DNA from: Chromera velia
Lineage: Eukaryota; Sar; Chromeraceae
Length of the DNA stretch: 60,358 bases
Reading direction: 5' to 3'
Assembly (NCBI GenBank): GCA_018398765.1
Contig: JAHBMJ010003737.1
Span: 27,501-87,858, forward strand
Position 1 is the stretch's first letter. Each line of letters opens with the position of its first letter. Shown here piece by piece: positions 24,316-36,256 of this stretch. The notes under the pieces were generated by a model, which was not told where the DNA came from, did not search any database, and was given only the letters and a program-made list of their open reading frames with translations. The position numbers and the translations under genes were made by a program.

Positions 24316-25099
24316 AAACCATATAACTTGAACTGAGGTTAAGTAAAACATATTAGAATAATGACTCCGAATGATCTTTTAAAGTACATTAGTCTAAGCG
24401 CTATAGTAGGATTTACTATAAAAATTTATGACATAATATTAAATCCACTGTAATTCTTTAAAAATTATGAAGAACTTCACTTCGGCTTTCTGATTTTTTG
24501 GGTGGCACCTTTTAGCCTGCAAGTCAAACAGAGAACAACCAATAAACAACATTAGATCCAAAAACCGCATTACTATAGGAGAGAAGCCGTACAGGATAAA
24601 AAATGATAGTGGATACAAAAAAACATTCCCGATCTGGAAAGAATATACATAAAAGGTTGAATACACTGCTCTTTTGTGAACAAGGGAGAAAACACAAAAA
24701 ATGCAGGTAAATATTATTATATTGTCCTCGAATTTGACACAGGCTACATACGCCGGTCCACAATTTCAGTTCATCCAATTAATATTTTCAATCCGGCATG
24801 GACCAAACTGAGAGGCCTGACAATATATAAAGCCGCGGCCAAATAATAGTTTGGCATAGTGCGTCTCTCTTCAAAATATACGGCACAATCGATCATCAGC
24901 GTCTCATGCACGCATGCACTGCCAAACTCACTCACCTCCGCGCGCAAAGCGCGCGCACGCACGCACTTGCATGTAATTATTTATTAATTTCTTTATATTA
25001 ATATATTTTCTTTAAAAATCGAAAGTGCATATATACGCATGCATGCATGTGTATCGAGGTTCGTGCAAGCAGCTGTAGGGCTGTACGTATTGATCAGAC
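23610..25099. other. AT-rich intergenic DNA
   Basis: No supported gene. It contains a (TA)n run at 24282-24311 and, at about 24063-24090, a CTAGGCTCTGCACTCTAA word that is also the end of the inverted-repeat element at 52159. CG-rich alternating purine-pyrimidine tracts and a TGCATGCA octamer occur at 24935-25050. Confidence 0.55.
24282..24311. repeat. (TA)n microsatellite
   Basis: Perfect TA run in intergenic DNA. Confidence 0.95.
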
Positions 25100-28000
25100 G
25101 TGAAACCACTCTTTGACTCTTCGCAGATCATCACAGGATCTTCGCATTCACAGCCTGCAGGTTTCTACCGGCAGAGTCATTCCCTTCCGGATGCGAAAAT
25201 TCGACTGCAAAACCACATGATGCAAAAAGAATCTTCTGACCTCTGCAAAAGTACCATGTTCGGCGTCGCTGCGGGCACAAACGCTCTCAAATGGGAACCT
25301 GATGTTTTCCCAAATCCAAATCAAGATCCAGACAAGCGAATCCACCTCTATCTGCACTCGTTCTTCCATGTGTCTCACAAAGGCTTTCGGACGGTTGTCT
25401 TAGAATGCGGCTTCGCTCTCTTTCCCTTGCCGGCACAGCAAGAACTGAAACAGCGGGCCGACGCCCTGAAAGAAAAGTGGATTGAGCTTGCACGTCTACA
25501 TCGAGCTTCCCCTTTCGCTGCTGAGGAGGATCATGCCCGCAAGCTCGCCCGTTCAAAAGACTTTCGTATTCGCCAGAAGTTCCGCACGTACTGTGTTGAG
25601 CTGCAGCACTGCATTGAGCTCTACGAAGACCTCTGGGATCAGTTTGTGGCAGAATTTCCGATTGAGAGGCTGTCACTACCATTTTGGTGGGAGGGAGAGC
25701 TTGGGGGGAAGGCTGACATAGGAACAGATACTTGGTTCGTTACATGGATCGTGGATCCATGCGTGAGCCTTTTGGCTGACTCTCCGGAAGCTCTGAAGCT
25801 GAAGGTCTTGGAGGTGCTTGGACCGTGCTCTGCCGTTCTCGCGCAGTTGAGTGCACTTCCAGCCCGTGACCGCTTGTCAATGCTTGAGCGTGCAGATGCT
25901 CACCACATAATTGGAGAGTACTCTGATTTGCATAGGTATTTGTTCCCCTTGATCAAAAAACTCCGTTCTCTGCGTAGGTGGGGGGGTAAGATCCCTAGAG
26001 CAAGGCATCGGGGAGGACTGTCCCGCAATGACAACATCCCTGAAGGCGTTCGACTTGCCTGCTGGGACTGGGCATTCGAGTTCCATGAATTCTTCGCCCG
26101 TGTCATTTCAGCTCGCCACTGCACGAAGAAGATTCGATATGAATTGGGAAGGCTGACAACGTGCCCTTCGGGAAGGCTGACAAGGTGCCCTTCGACATGC
26201 TCGTCTTCTGTATCGGTGGCTGACTCTGTCAATTCTGCCGACGCCGATGAGGATGCGTCCGTCGATGATCCTTTCCGGGAGTGGGAGATTCTCGACGATA
26301 CAGATCCTGTCAGTTGAAGACCGTCTTTGTCGGTTCTTCTTCTCTCTTTTTCGCTCGCTCGCTCGCTCGCTCGCTCGCGCACGCGCTCTCTCTCTCACTC
26401 ACACACTGTGTATGTGCGTGTGTATGTGTGTGTGTGCGTGCGTGGGCGTGCGGGCGCACGCGTGTGGGTGTTGATTTGCTGGCTAAAGTTCATCAAAACC
26501 ACCAGACCTCGATCCTGTTTTTCTCCCCCATGAATCTTCCCTTGGACTATCTGTATCTCGACGCTGCTTCCTTCCTTTGTACGTTTGTTTTGAACGTGCC
26601 TGCAGATATCTCCACAGACTGAATTGCTCCAGCCCTGTAGCGGAGGCCCCTGTAGGCAAGCGAGCCAAGTGGTAGAGGATTGGGTTCTGATAGAAGAAGG
26701 CAGTGCAACAGTGAGTCATTGTGATTGATTGAGCGGCAATTCAAGCAAAAGGAAAGGATACCTTCTGGAGGAAATTCATATGCAATTCACTGTGTTCTCT
26801 ACTTTCCGAGAGTCTTTTTTTCAAATCTTCCCATCTCCGCATCATTCCTCTTTTTATGTTGACTTCTTCGTCTTTTCTTCCTTCAGGGTCTCCACGAACC
26901 CAGTAGGTCTTTTGGGCCTTCCGTTTCCAAAATCGCTTGGGAAGTTCTAGTTATGGGTCAAAGTCTTTTCTCGCCAACATGTCCGAGCTACTGTGCTCAC
27001 TGAGTCTCCATGCGTCTGTATTTTGCAGGAGGAAACGAACTTTCCAGGAGATTCGGAACCGAGAGAGGGCGCCATGGAAGTGACAGCTCGAGCACAGCCG
27101 GAAGGTGTCGACTCCGAAACGCTTCCTTCTCTTTTCTGCCCCAAAGAAGACGTCAGGAGCACTCCCATCAGCCAAAAGCCGGCCGTTGTACACCCTGTGA
27201 CGCTCACACCCTGTCTGAGTGTTGAGGAGTCTCCTTTGCAGCCTCGGGAGAACGCAACCGAAAGGCAGCCCATCTTCACCTTCGAAGGTTTCAGGGACAG
27301 AGTACGCAGAAGGCACTTCAGTAATCCCACAGACGGGATTGAGCAGTTGATGGCAGCTGCTGCCGGAGAGCGCCTCCAGCCCCCCTTCCCTGTTCACTCT
27401 AAGAATTCCACAACAGACCGGATTTCTGAACTCCCCCCCACGCAACAGCAGCAAGACAAGGACAAAGAGCGGCCCTCTCTTACTCCAAGCTTTTCAACAG
27501 CGACCCATTTGGAGTCGGACGGGATTCCAACGGAGGCCACGTGGACGTTTGTTTCTCTTCCCTCCGAACCCTGCGAGAAGGAAGAGGGCTCTGAACCTCA
27601 AGAGAACGAGGAAGAAAAAGAGGAGAAGATCAACGCCCTTGAGCACCTCGGTGGTCCTTTTGTTCCTCTGCCCCCGACCATTCCCACACGCCGTCGGACT
27701 TTCAAGCCTGGAAAAATCGAGCTCTTCGCTCTTCAGGTTGGTTTGGAGCTTGGCTAGGGAGGTTGGAAGTGGGGCCGAAAAAATAGCAAGAAGGAAGGAA
27801 GGAAGCAAGCAAGGAAGGAAAAAAGGGTCGATAACTAGTTGAGCACCGCAGCTTGACTGAGCGCTGGACGATCTTCAATTGCTTGTTTCCTTCCCTTCTT
27901 TTTTTTTTTCCTCTGTTTTCCTGCTGTTCGGCTGTTTTCTCTTCGGCTACCCATTTGTCGACTCATGTGCGCTCCCCACTGTTGGTTTGTCCCCCTGCTT

Positions 28001-30640
28001 CTTTTTGCCGCTCCCTTGCGTTCGCACTTGCGTTGTGTTTGAGAGCTTGTTGAGTATCCTCCTTGCAATACACTTTCATTTTCACCATTTTTCCCATTAT
28101 TGCGTGCGCCGTTCTCCTTATCCTTCTTGTGGTTCTTATTCTGTTCTGGCTGCTTGACTGCAGCTCGACGCTCGGGTCTCTGACGAGCACAGAGGTTCTC
28201 TAAAGTTCCCCCCTCTGCGTGCCGCCGGACTGCGACAACAGAGTGCGACAGCCCTCTCAAAGGAGGAGTCCAGCCCTCCTGAGGACACTCCTAGCCTCAA
28301 CCCTCTTGGAAACTCTCAATCCTCTCCATCAAGTCTGCGCCCTCACTCTCCGTCTGTACAGCCCTCCTGCGCCTCTTCTTCGACCGAGAACGGGGACGTA
28401 CAAGAGAGAGACAGGAAGCCACAGTCTCCGACTTGCAGCTTTCACGACTTCGAGAGTGAGCAACAACAGCAGCAGTCGCCTCCACAAGACTGTAGGGGAG
28501 AACGCACACATGCAATCGAAGCCGAGGGCTGCCCACGTGCCTTGGCCGCACCGGGGTTTTGGGAAGACTGCCACGAGAAAGTGCGGGCCTTTTTCAGTTC
28601 CCTAGGGGGAGAGAATGTTCCTCAGCCTGCCGCTCAAAAGCCCCCGCTCAAGCCTCAGCGTGACAGACATGAGGATCCCACCCATCCTCAGTTTGCCAGC
28701 CAAGGGGACCTGCACCAGAGACAGCCCGCCAAACAGAAGGTTCCCCCTCACCCCCAGGTTTCCAGACAAAACAGACGCCTCCGCTCTAAGCCTGCCAGAC
28801 AAGAAGCTCCCACGAACCGTGAGCCTAGCCACCACAGTGCAAGGTCCACTAGCGACTCTGCCCGAACGTCTTCTGCCGTTGAAGGTGAAGGCGACCCGTG
28901 GGCGTTGGCCTGGCAGAGCTTCTGCCAAGACTGCCAGGCAACCGTGAGCCCTTTCCTTCTCTCATGGGGGGCGCAGTGGACAGGCAGGTGACTGAATCCA
29001 GATGAGGAGGTGCGTGAATGCGTGGGGATGGAAGGGACCTTTTCAAACTGCATGTAGCACCGTGCATATTCGATTGAATTTTATCAAAGCTCAGTCCGAT
29101 TCTGTCCCCAGAGAGCGCGAGAGAGAGAGACGTTAGATGCAGTCAGTGGCGAATGTCGATCCCTCTCAATCACTCAGCCACAGACAAACGCAGGGGGGGA
29201 CAGAACGAAATTGCGTCTCCCTTTTGCCAGTCCCCGTCGCTGCTCCTTCTTGCTCTGCGTCTTCTGACTCAAAGCGGAAGCTCCCTGAGGAACAGGAAAA
29301 TCCGGCAGGTTCCCCTGGGGGTGTGGGGAGAGAAGGGAGGCGTTTGGAGAGAAGGGATCCAAGACCGAAAGGCTCTAGAGACAATGACAACTGGAGGGTG
29401 ATTGTGTGTTCTACGGCGGTCAGTCACTGGAACTGGAACCTTCGAGCGCTCATTTGCGCACTGCGGCGTGTCGAGTAAATGGCAGTACCAGCTTAGAGGA
29501 TGGAGATTTTATGTTGTAGACTGTTTTGCCTGCCTACTCAAGTCGCTTTTGCCACTCACGTCCCGGCGCTTTCCCTTTTTTCTTCTATTTTTCCGTCCAG
29601 CCACGTTTTTTTCTTTATTGCGCGATCAGCCTTTTGTAACTGAATTTGCTGATGGTCTTTCTAAAGACAGGTAGGTGATCGCGTGCTTCGGCCTGCTTCG
29701 TCTTCTCCGCTGCAGAAGGACAGAAGAGGGGAACGCGAACCAGAGAGACGCACACTTCCAATCTGCTGTGCGATCGGCCCAACAGAGACTTTCGTTGGAC
29801 GTTGGTTCCATAACGTCAACAATTTCAGTGGAGGTCAGCGTTAGGAAATGTGCCGCAATATTTCTCACTTGACAAGTTGGAGTTCTTTTGCAGTCGAAGA
29901 ATTGCGTGCTTGTCTTCTTCCGCTTCGCTGAGGAATCAACACGAGAAGAAGAAATACAGTATTTGCATTGCGTCGGTCCTCATTTCTTCCTTGCAAGCGC
30001 AGGCTAGGCAAAAGTGAGCAGCGCGTCACAAAAACCACGAGCCGAAGTTTCATATTCCGTGCAGCGAGCCTCTCAATTGTGTTTTTTGTGGGAAGCCTGT
30101 TGTGAATTTTGCTCTCTCTAACTCACTGCTTTCAGTTCTTTGTTTTCCCGCCTGTATTTGCATCTAGTGCATATCGCCTGGCATGTATCTTCTGCTTCGC
30201 TGTGTGGATTTTCGCAGACGTCCTCGGTCTCCAATAAGAACAACCGTCCGATGCCCTGTCGAGACGCCGAGCTCACTGCAAGTGCGCGCCTCCTCGTCGC
30301 CCCTCGGAGCGCCAGCTCTTCCCACTCACAAGAGTCTGGCAGGAGGCGGTGAGAGTACGGAGGGAGGAACGAATGCTGCTGACAAACCAATAGCATTCCC
30401 AGATGAACAAGGACGCAGAGCACGTTTCCCCCCCACGTGTTGCGTCCAAAGACGATTTTTTTCTCTTCAGAATTCCTGTGTCCTGATTTTGAGAAGCCTG
30501 AATGTCTGGACAATCACACCTTCATGAACCGTCATGCTCCTTGGCGACCCATGCAAATGAGAGGTGTACGGGGAGCCGACAATACAATGATGGAGTCACG
30601 ACTCCACGCGTGTTTCATGAGGGAAAAACATAACTGCTGA
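25100..30640 (+). CDS. Unrecognised multi-exon protein
   Basis: I do not recognise this protein. Probable exons: 25100-26308 (an acceptor-like TCGCAG at 25126 suggests the true exon may start at 25127, with an upstream exon unseen), 26606-26710, 26887-26949, 27029-27736, 28164-28943, 29143-29397, 29716 to about 29833. These stay in one frame. The end is uncertain: either a short last exon stops at 29931, or further exon-like stretches at 29894-29960, about 30219-30353 and 30468-30640 continue to a stop at 30640. The first exon encodes a mainly helical, globular region (LYLHSFFHVSHKGFRTVVLE, KLARSKDFRIRQKFRTYCVE, RLACWDWAFEFHEFFARV). Later exons are Ser/Pro/Gln/Glu-rich and look disordered. 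Two short acidic Trp motifs repeat: EWEILDD and DWVLIEE. No signal peptide or membrane segment is seen. If the upstream exon is rejected, ATG at 25214 could be the start. Confidence 0.5.
26145..26196 (+). repeat. 24-bp coding tandem duplication
   Basis: Two copies of a GGAAGGCTGACAA-GTGCCCTTC unit lie in the first exon of the unrecognised gene and give a repeated GRLT-CPS peptide. Confidence 0.85.
26352..26400. repeat. (GCTC)n and (CT)n microsatellite
   Basis: GCTC units pass into CT units just after the first exon's donor in the unrecognised gene; a GTGTGC-rich run follows to about 26470. Confidence 0.9.
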
Positions 30641-31404
30641 ACGCAAACAGAGTCCACAGGTCAGGATGAACAGGCGAAGCTGTGGGACGAACAAAGTCGA
30701 AAAGACAGGAAGATGCACGGGCAAGCATGAAGAGAGGTCATGGAGGTTCGAACGTTTCAAAAAGCGAATGTATGAGAGAACGGCTTGGCAGCTACAAGGG
30801 CAGCAAAATGCAGTAAGAGGAAAAGACGGGTCTGATGAGCAGAAAGAAAAAGCAAAGAAAACAGAACGCACCTCCGAGAACAAAAGGGATCCACGGCAGA
30901 CTTTACCCACCAGAAATCACATCAGAGACTTTCCCAAAAGAAGGAGACAAGCTATAACTCAAAAGAAGAAGGACTGAAAGCTCGAGGAGACGGTGAATGT
31001 CGCCTTTGTCCAGACTGTGTCAACTGCGAATCCGTGAACACCCGACAGGTTGAAGTTGACTAGAAAGTCCTATTTCTCTCGAGAAACGTTTCCTGACAGA
31101 ACCGAAATGGACCAAGCATTCCAAAGGGATGAGGAGGAGAATTGAAGATGGAGACATATAATTGAAGATGATCACGAAGGGTCATGCACGATTCGCAGCA
31201 CGAAGGGAGATACCCTTCGCGTGCGATCGATCGTCGCGGATGCATGCATGCACGTGGCGGCGCTTGAACACATGCATAGCACATTTAAGCTTTTATCGTC
31301 GCCTTATGTCGTTCATATATGAGTCCTTTTAGAGGAGGGCCTGCTAGATGTATAGAGGTATAGGATCACGTCTTGCCGAAGGGTTGGCCCCGACAAGCCA
31401 TAGG
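30641..31404. other. Intergenic DNA, no gene recognised
   Basis: Purine-rich DNA to about 30980, with a Lys/Arg-rich open stretch that reflects base composition rather than a domain. A TGCATGCA octamer lies at about 31240. Confidence 0.5.
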
Positions 31405-31595
31405 GTGGCCGATGCGTGCAGGAAAGGCTAAGCTATGTTTTAGCTCTTTCTTAAGCGCCATCGTCCAAAAGGGATCCTAGACGGCTTCGCGTAGGAAAGG
31501 CTAAGCTGTGTTTTTGCTCTTTCTTAAGCGTCATTGTCCAAAAAGGATCCTAGACGGCTCCCTCGTCTAAAAGGGATCCTAGACGGCTCCCACTG
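31405..31595. repeat. 75-bp tandem repeat, two and a half copies
   Basis: The unit carries GGAAAGGCTAAGCT at its start and AAAGGGATCCTAGACGGCT at its end. Two full copies and one partial copy are present. Confidence 0.85.
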
Positions 31596-31781
31596 CACCG
31601 TCCATGGAGATGTCCCCATTACTTTGAGTCCCCCCCCGTTAACCCCATGCTAACTAAGACGGAATAGTCCTTCCCCAGTTGCCCGAGTTCACTATTTGAG
31701 TAGTCAGCCCGACATTGCTGCTAAGGCTTTCAATTGGAGAAAACAGAGTACACAAAGAAAAAAATGCAATGGGTGGGTGGG

Positions 31782-31915
31782 TGTCCATTCACTTTTACCG
31801 ACTGTTTCACAGATGGTCCTTCAGATTCTCTTCTTTTACTGCTCTTGCTGACAAGTTGCTGTTGCGTTTGTTAGAATGTATATGAATGTGCCTTTCTTGC
31901 TGAAATATTATTTGC
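31782..31915. repeat. LTR-like direct repeat, left copy
   Basis: Starts TGTCCATTC and ends TTTGCA. It matches 38669-38804 with scattered, mostly transition-type differences. Confidence 0.85.
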
Positions 31916-32035
31916 AAAATATATATATATTAGAAAGGCGGCTGCTTGGTCACCAGAGTATCTGGTAAAGAAATGAATAATGGAATATAGAAAGCAGTGC
32001 ACTGATGACCAAATAGTCTGCAAAAAGAACAGTGC

Positions 32036-32150
32036 ATACGGGCACAAGTCAGAGCGAATGTGCGTATGGGCACGAGTCAAAAAGGATGTGCGCAAGACCA
32101 CATAAATTAGAGAGAATGTGCGCAGAGGTACGAGTCAGAGCGAATACATA
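32036..32150. repeat. Satellite family A, left patch
   Basis: Four to five units of about 27 bp with the core GGGCACGAGTCAGAGAGAAT, the same family as 37795-38275. Confidence 0.8.
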
Positions 32151-34140
32151 AGGGGAGAAGTCTGCTCATCCAGTGGCTGCTTGCCTAGAGAGAATTCTTT
32201 ACATTCCTTTGCAATGACTGAACGAGTACACAGAGAGAGGAATCTCTGCCATGATCCGGCCTCTGCTTGCAACGACTGAACAGAAACGCAAAGAGAGTCA
32301 ACGGAATCTCTGTTTTGCTGCTGCAATGACCAAATGAACATGAAGAGAGAATTCTGTACATTTCTTTTACAGCGATCGAAGGTCATCGAACAAGTGTGCA
32401 GAGAGAAGAATCCGAACGAGTATGCAGAGAGAGGAATCTCTGTCATCCTCCGCTTGTAACGAATGAACAAAAACGCAGGGAGATACAGCAGAATCTCTAT
32501 CTTACTGCTGCAACGACCGAATCAATAGCAAAAAAAACTCTTTGCATTCCTTTTGCAATGATTGAACGAATATGCAAAGACGAGGAATCAATCTCTGCTA
32601 CCATACACCGGCTTACAACGACTAAACAAACGTGCAGAAAGAATTCTGTGCATTACTTTTGTGACGACCAAATAAGCGTGCAGAGAGAAGAATCTCTGTC
32701 CTGCTCTTGGTCGTGTTCTGCTTACAACGACTGAACGAACATGTAGGAACACTCAGTGGAATCTCTGCTTTGCTGTACCTTGCTGCTGCGATGACCAAAC
32801 AAATATGGAGAGAGAATTCTTTGCATTCCTTTTGTAACGACCAAACGAGTGTGCAGAGACTCTGAGAAGAATCTCTCTTATCCTGCTTGAACGGACATAT
32901 AGGGAGATTCAGCAGAATCTCTGCCTTGCTGCTGCAATGACCAAACAAACATTCAGAGAGAACCTTTGCATTCCTTTTGCAACTATCGAACGAATGTGCA
33001 GAGAGAGGAATCTCTGTCATCTTCTGCTGGCAACGACTGTCAGTGAACAAACACGCAGGGATATCGGCGGAATCTATATCTTGTTGCTGCAACGAGCTAC
33101 TGCAATGACCGAACAAACATAGAGAGAGGAATCTGTGTTATCTTTTGCTTGCAACGACCGAACGAACGTACATGAAGAGAGAGTTCTTTGCATTCCTTTT
33201 GCAACGACCGAACAAATGCGTAGAGAGAAGAATCTTTGTCGTCCTCTACTTGCAACAACTGAACGAACACGCAAGGAGACTCAGCGGAATCTCTGCCTTG
33301 CTGCGAACGAACATGAAGAGAGAATTCTTTACATTCCTTTTGCAACGACCGAACGATTTGCAGAGAGAGGAATCTCTATCATCCTCTGCTTGCAACAACT
33401 GAACGAACATGCTAGGAGACTCAGTGGAATCTCTGCCTTGCTGTTGCAATGACCGTATGAAATCGAATGAACATGAAGAGAGAATTCTTTGCATTCCTTT
33501 TGCAACGACCAAACAAGTGTGTAAAGAAAGGAATCTCTGTCATCCTCCGCTTGCAACGACTGAACAAACAGCCTGGGAGACTTAGTGGAATCTCTGCCTT
33601 GCTGCTGTAATGACCGCACGAAATCGAATGAACATGAAGAGAGAATTAATTCTTTGCATTCCTTTTACAACGACCGAACGAGTGTACAGAAAGAGGAATC
33701 TCTATCATCCACCGCTTGCAACGACTGAACGAATACGCTAGGAGACTCAGCGGAATCTTTGCCTTGCTGCTGCAACCGTGTGTTACGACCGAATGAAATC
33801 GAATGAACATGAAGAGAGAATTTTTTGCATTCCTTTTGCAACGACTCAAGTTGAACGAGTGTGCAGAGAGAGGAATCTCTGTCATCCTCCGCTTGCAACG
33901 ACTGAACGAACATACTAGGAGACTCAGCGGAATCTCTGCCTTGCTAGTGCAATGACCGAACAAAATCGAATGAACATGAAGAGAGAATTCTTTGCATTCC
34001 TTTTGTAATGACCGAACGAGTGTGCAGAGAGGGGAACCTATGTCATTCTTTGCTTGCGACGACTGAATAGACATACAAGGAGACTCAGCCACGACTGAAC
34101 AAACGTACAGAGAGGGAATCCTTCGTCTCTTTGCTGAGAT
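32150..34140. repeat. Satellite family B, about 165-bp units
   Basis: About twelve diverged units. The landmark CATGAAGAGAGAATTC recurs at about 33472, 33633, 33808 and 33974, giving a period of 160-175 bp. Each unit also has a GCAGAGAGAGGAATCTCTG core. Read on the minus strand the units give repeated Ser/Phe/Leu/Arg peptides, which is a by-product of the repeat and not a gene. Confidence 0.85.
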
Positions 34141-34189
34141 AATCAACGATCAAATGAACATGCAGAGACAAGACTTATCTTCGCCTTGC

Positions 34190-34611
34190 TGCTGCCACCC
34201 GGTCTGAGAATGAATGTAGTGAGGGATTTCTGCCCTCTCCTATCTGCAAGAGGGAATAAATGCAGAGAGAAGGATCTGTACGCTTCTCTGTCTGCGACAC
34301 AGAATGAATATGAGAATAACTGTAGAGGGGGATCTCTGCCCTGTCCTATCTGCAGAAGGAATGAATGTAGAGAGAAGGATCTGTGTCCTTTATTGTCTGT
34401 AAAAAGGAAGGAATGCATAAAAGGAGCTCTGTTCTGGCTGTTTGCAAAGCAAGATGAATCTGAAAATGAATGCAAAGAGCGATCTCTGCACTATTCATTC
34501 ACAAAAAGCAAAGAATACAGAGAGAAGGATCTATGCGCTTCTCTCTGGGAGGCGAAATGAATCTGAAAATGAATGCAAAGAGCGATTTCTGCGCTATCCA
34601 ATCTGCAATAC
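34190..34611. repeat. Satellite family C, left patch
   Basis: Units of about 58 bp with the core GAATGAATGCAGAGAGAAGG then ATCTGTGC or ATCTCTGCCC. The patch is broken off at 34612 by an inverted-repeat element. Confidence 0.85.
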
Positions 34612-35229
34612 ATCACGGAACCTTATAGGTACGTTTTACCCGGCAATATCGGCGGTTTAGTACAAAAAATTCAAGAGACTTCCTAAGGTTTAAAAATGAT
34701 AAAACAAACTTTAAAAAATCATTCGGAAACGCTTGAGAGTGAGTTAAGTGATTCTGGGTCAATTTCGGGCTGGCAGGGGCGATTGAAGTTGATATAAAAG
34801 AGAAACTAGGAAAAAAAACGCGGTAGAGAGGCAGACAGAGTCAAAAACTAAGGGTGGATAGATTAAGATAGATTAAGAAGAAACTGGCCTAGGCATAATA
34901 CCCAATACTGTGCAAACTAACGGCCGATATGCTGGGACATGCTATGCATCCACGAACCCTCGTTTAATTTGGAAACATTTTTGAACAAAAAAAAAAAATG
35001 TTTTCTTTTTACACAGATTTGGTTATTTTTCTGATCCCCCCCCTTGTATTTTCACACAAAATCGTCAAAAAGAAATTTTTTTTTTAAACATAAAAAATTA
35101 TTCTAATCGGTTTAGTTTGGTATTAGAAAGCATTTAGAATACATTTGGGAGCCCCTTGAATTTTTTGCACTATAAAGCCGTATCACTATGTAAAATGGGG
35201 GACGGAACGCACCTATAGCTTGCCGTGAT
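34612..35229. mobile_element. Inverted-repeat (MITE-like) element, 618 bp
   Basis: The left end ATCACGGAACCTTATAGG and the reverse complement of the right end, ATCACGGCAAGCTATAGG, are near-identical, and similarity continues inward through AAAAAATTCAAG for about 80-100 bp. The inside is AT-rich and non-coding. It splits satellite family C, and a TA or TAC duplication is possible at the edges. It is a non-autonomous DNA transposon; superfamily unassigned. Confidence 0.75.
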
Positions 35230-36256
35230 ACAAAGAAGCAAAAAATGCAGAGAGAAATATCTGTGCGCTTCTTTCTGGGAGGCGGAATGAATTCGAGAAA
35301 GAATGCAGAGAGGGATCTCTGTCCTATCCTATCTACAAGAAGGAATGACTGCAGAGAGAGGGATCTGTGCGCTTCTCTCTGGGAGGCGGAGTGAATTTGA
35401 AAATGGATATAGAGAGGGATCTCTGTCTTATCCTATCTACAAGAAGGAATGACTGCAGAGAGAGAGATCTGTGCGTTTCTCTCTAACTGGGAGGCAGAAT
35501 GAATCTGAGAATAGATACAGAGACGGATCTCTGTCCTATCCTATCTGCAAGAAGGAATGACTGCAGAAAGAGGGATCTGTGCGCTTCTCTCTAGGAGGTG
35601 GAATGAATCTGAGAATAGATATGGAGAGGGATCTTTATCTTATCCTATCTGCAAGACGGAATGAATGCAGAGAGAGAGATCTGTAAGCTTCCCTTTCTGC
35701 AAGGCGGAATGAACCGGGAATGACTGCAGAGAAGGATCTCTGTCCTCGGCTATCTGCAAGAAGGAATGAATGCAAAGAGAGGGAATTGTGCGTTTTTCTG
35801 TCTGCAAGAATTAAGGAATATGTGCAGAGAGAGAGAGAGATCTGCACCTTTGCCTGTCTGCAAGCCAGAATGCATGCAAAGGATGGTTTGTAGCCTTCAA
35901 AATTATCCCTGTCCACAAAAAGGAGTGGATGCCAAGGGATTGATTCTTGCCCTTTGCTGTCTGCAAAAAAGAACTGTCTGCAAAAAAGGAATGAATGCTG
36001 AGAGAGAGATCTGGGTTTCTTTTATCTAAAAGAAAAAATGAATGCAGATAGGGACCTTTGCTCTTGTCTGGCTGCAAGAAAGCAGGAATGTAGAGAGGCA
36101 TCTTTGCCCTTCACTATGTATAGGAAGAAAGGAGTGCAGATGGATCTGCGTCTGCAAGGAGGAATAGATATGGAGAGAGAGATCTTTGCCCTTCGCTGCC
36201 TGCACAAAAGAAACGAATGGTCAGAGAAGGATCGGTTTGTTCATTGTCTGTAAAAA
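35230..36256. repeat. Satellite family C, right patch
   Basis: Units of about 58 bp, often arranged as dimers of about 115 bp with alternating GGATCTCTGTCCTATCC and GATCTGTGCGCTTCTC halves. Confidence 0.85.

Noticed and set aside
30666-30977. Lys/Arg-rich 103-codon frame
   Set aside because: Composition follows the purine-rich DNA; no domain.
32135-34146. Repeated peptides in several frames
   Set aside because: They come from the 165-bp satellite; frames change between units and none is favoured.
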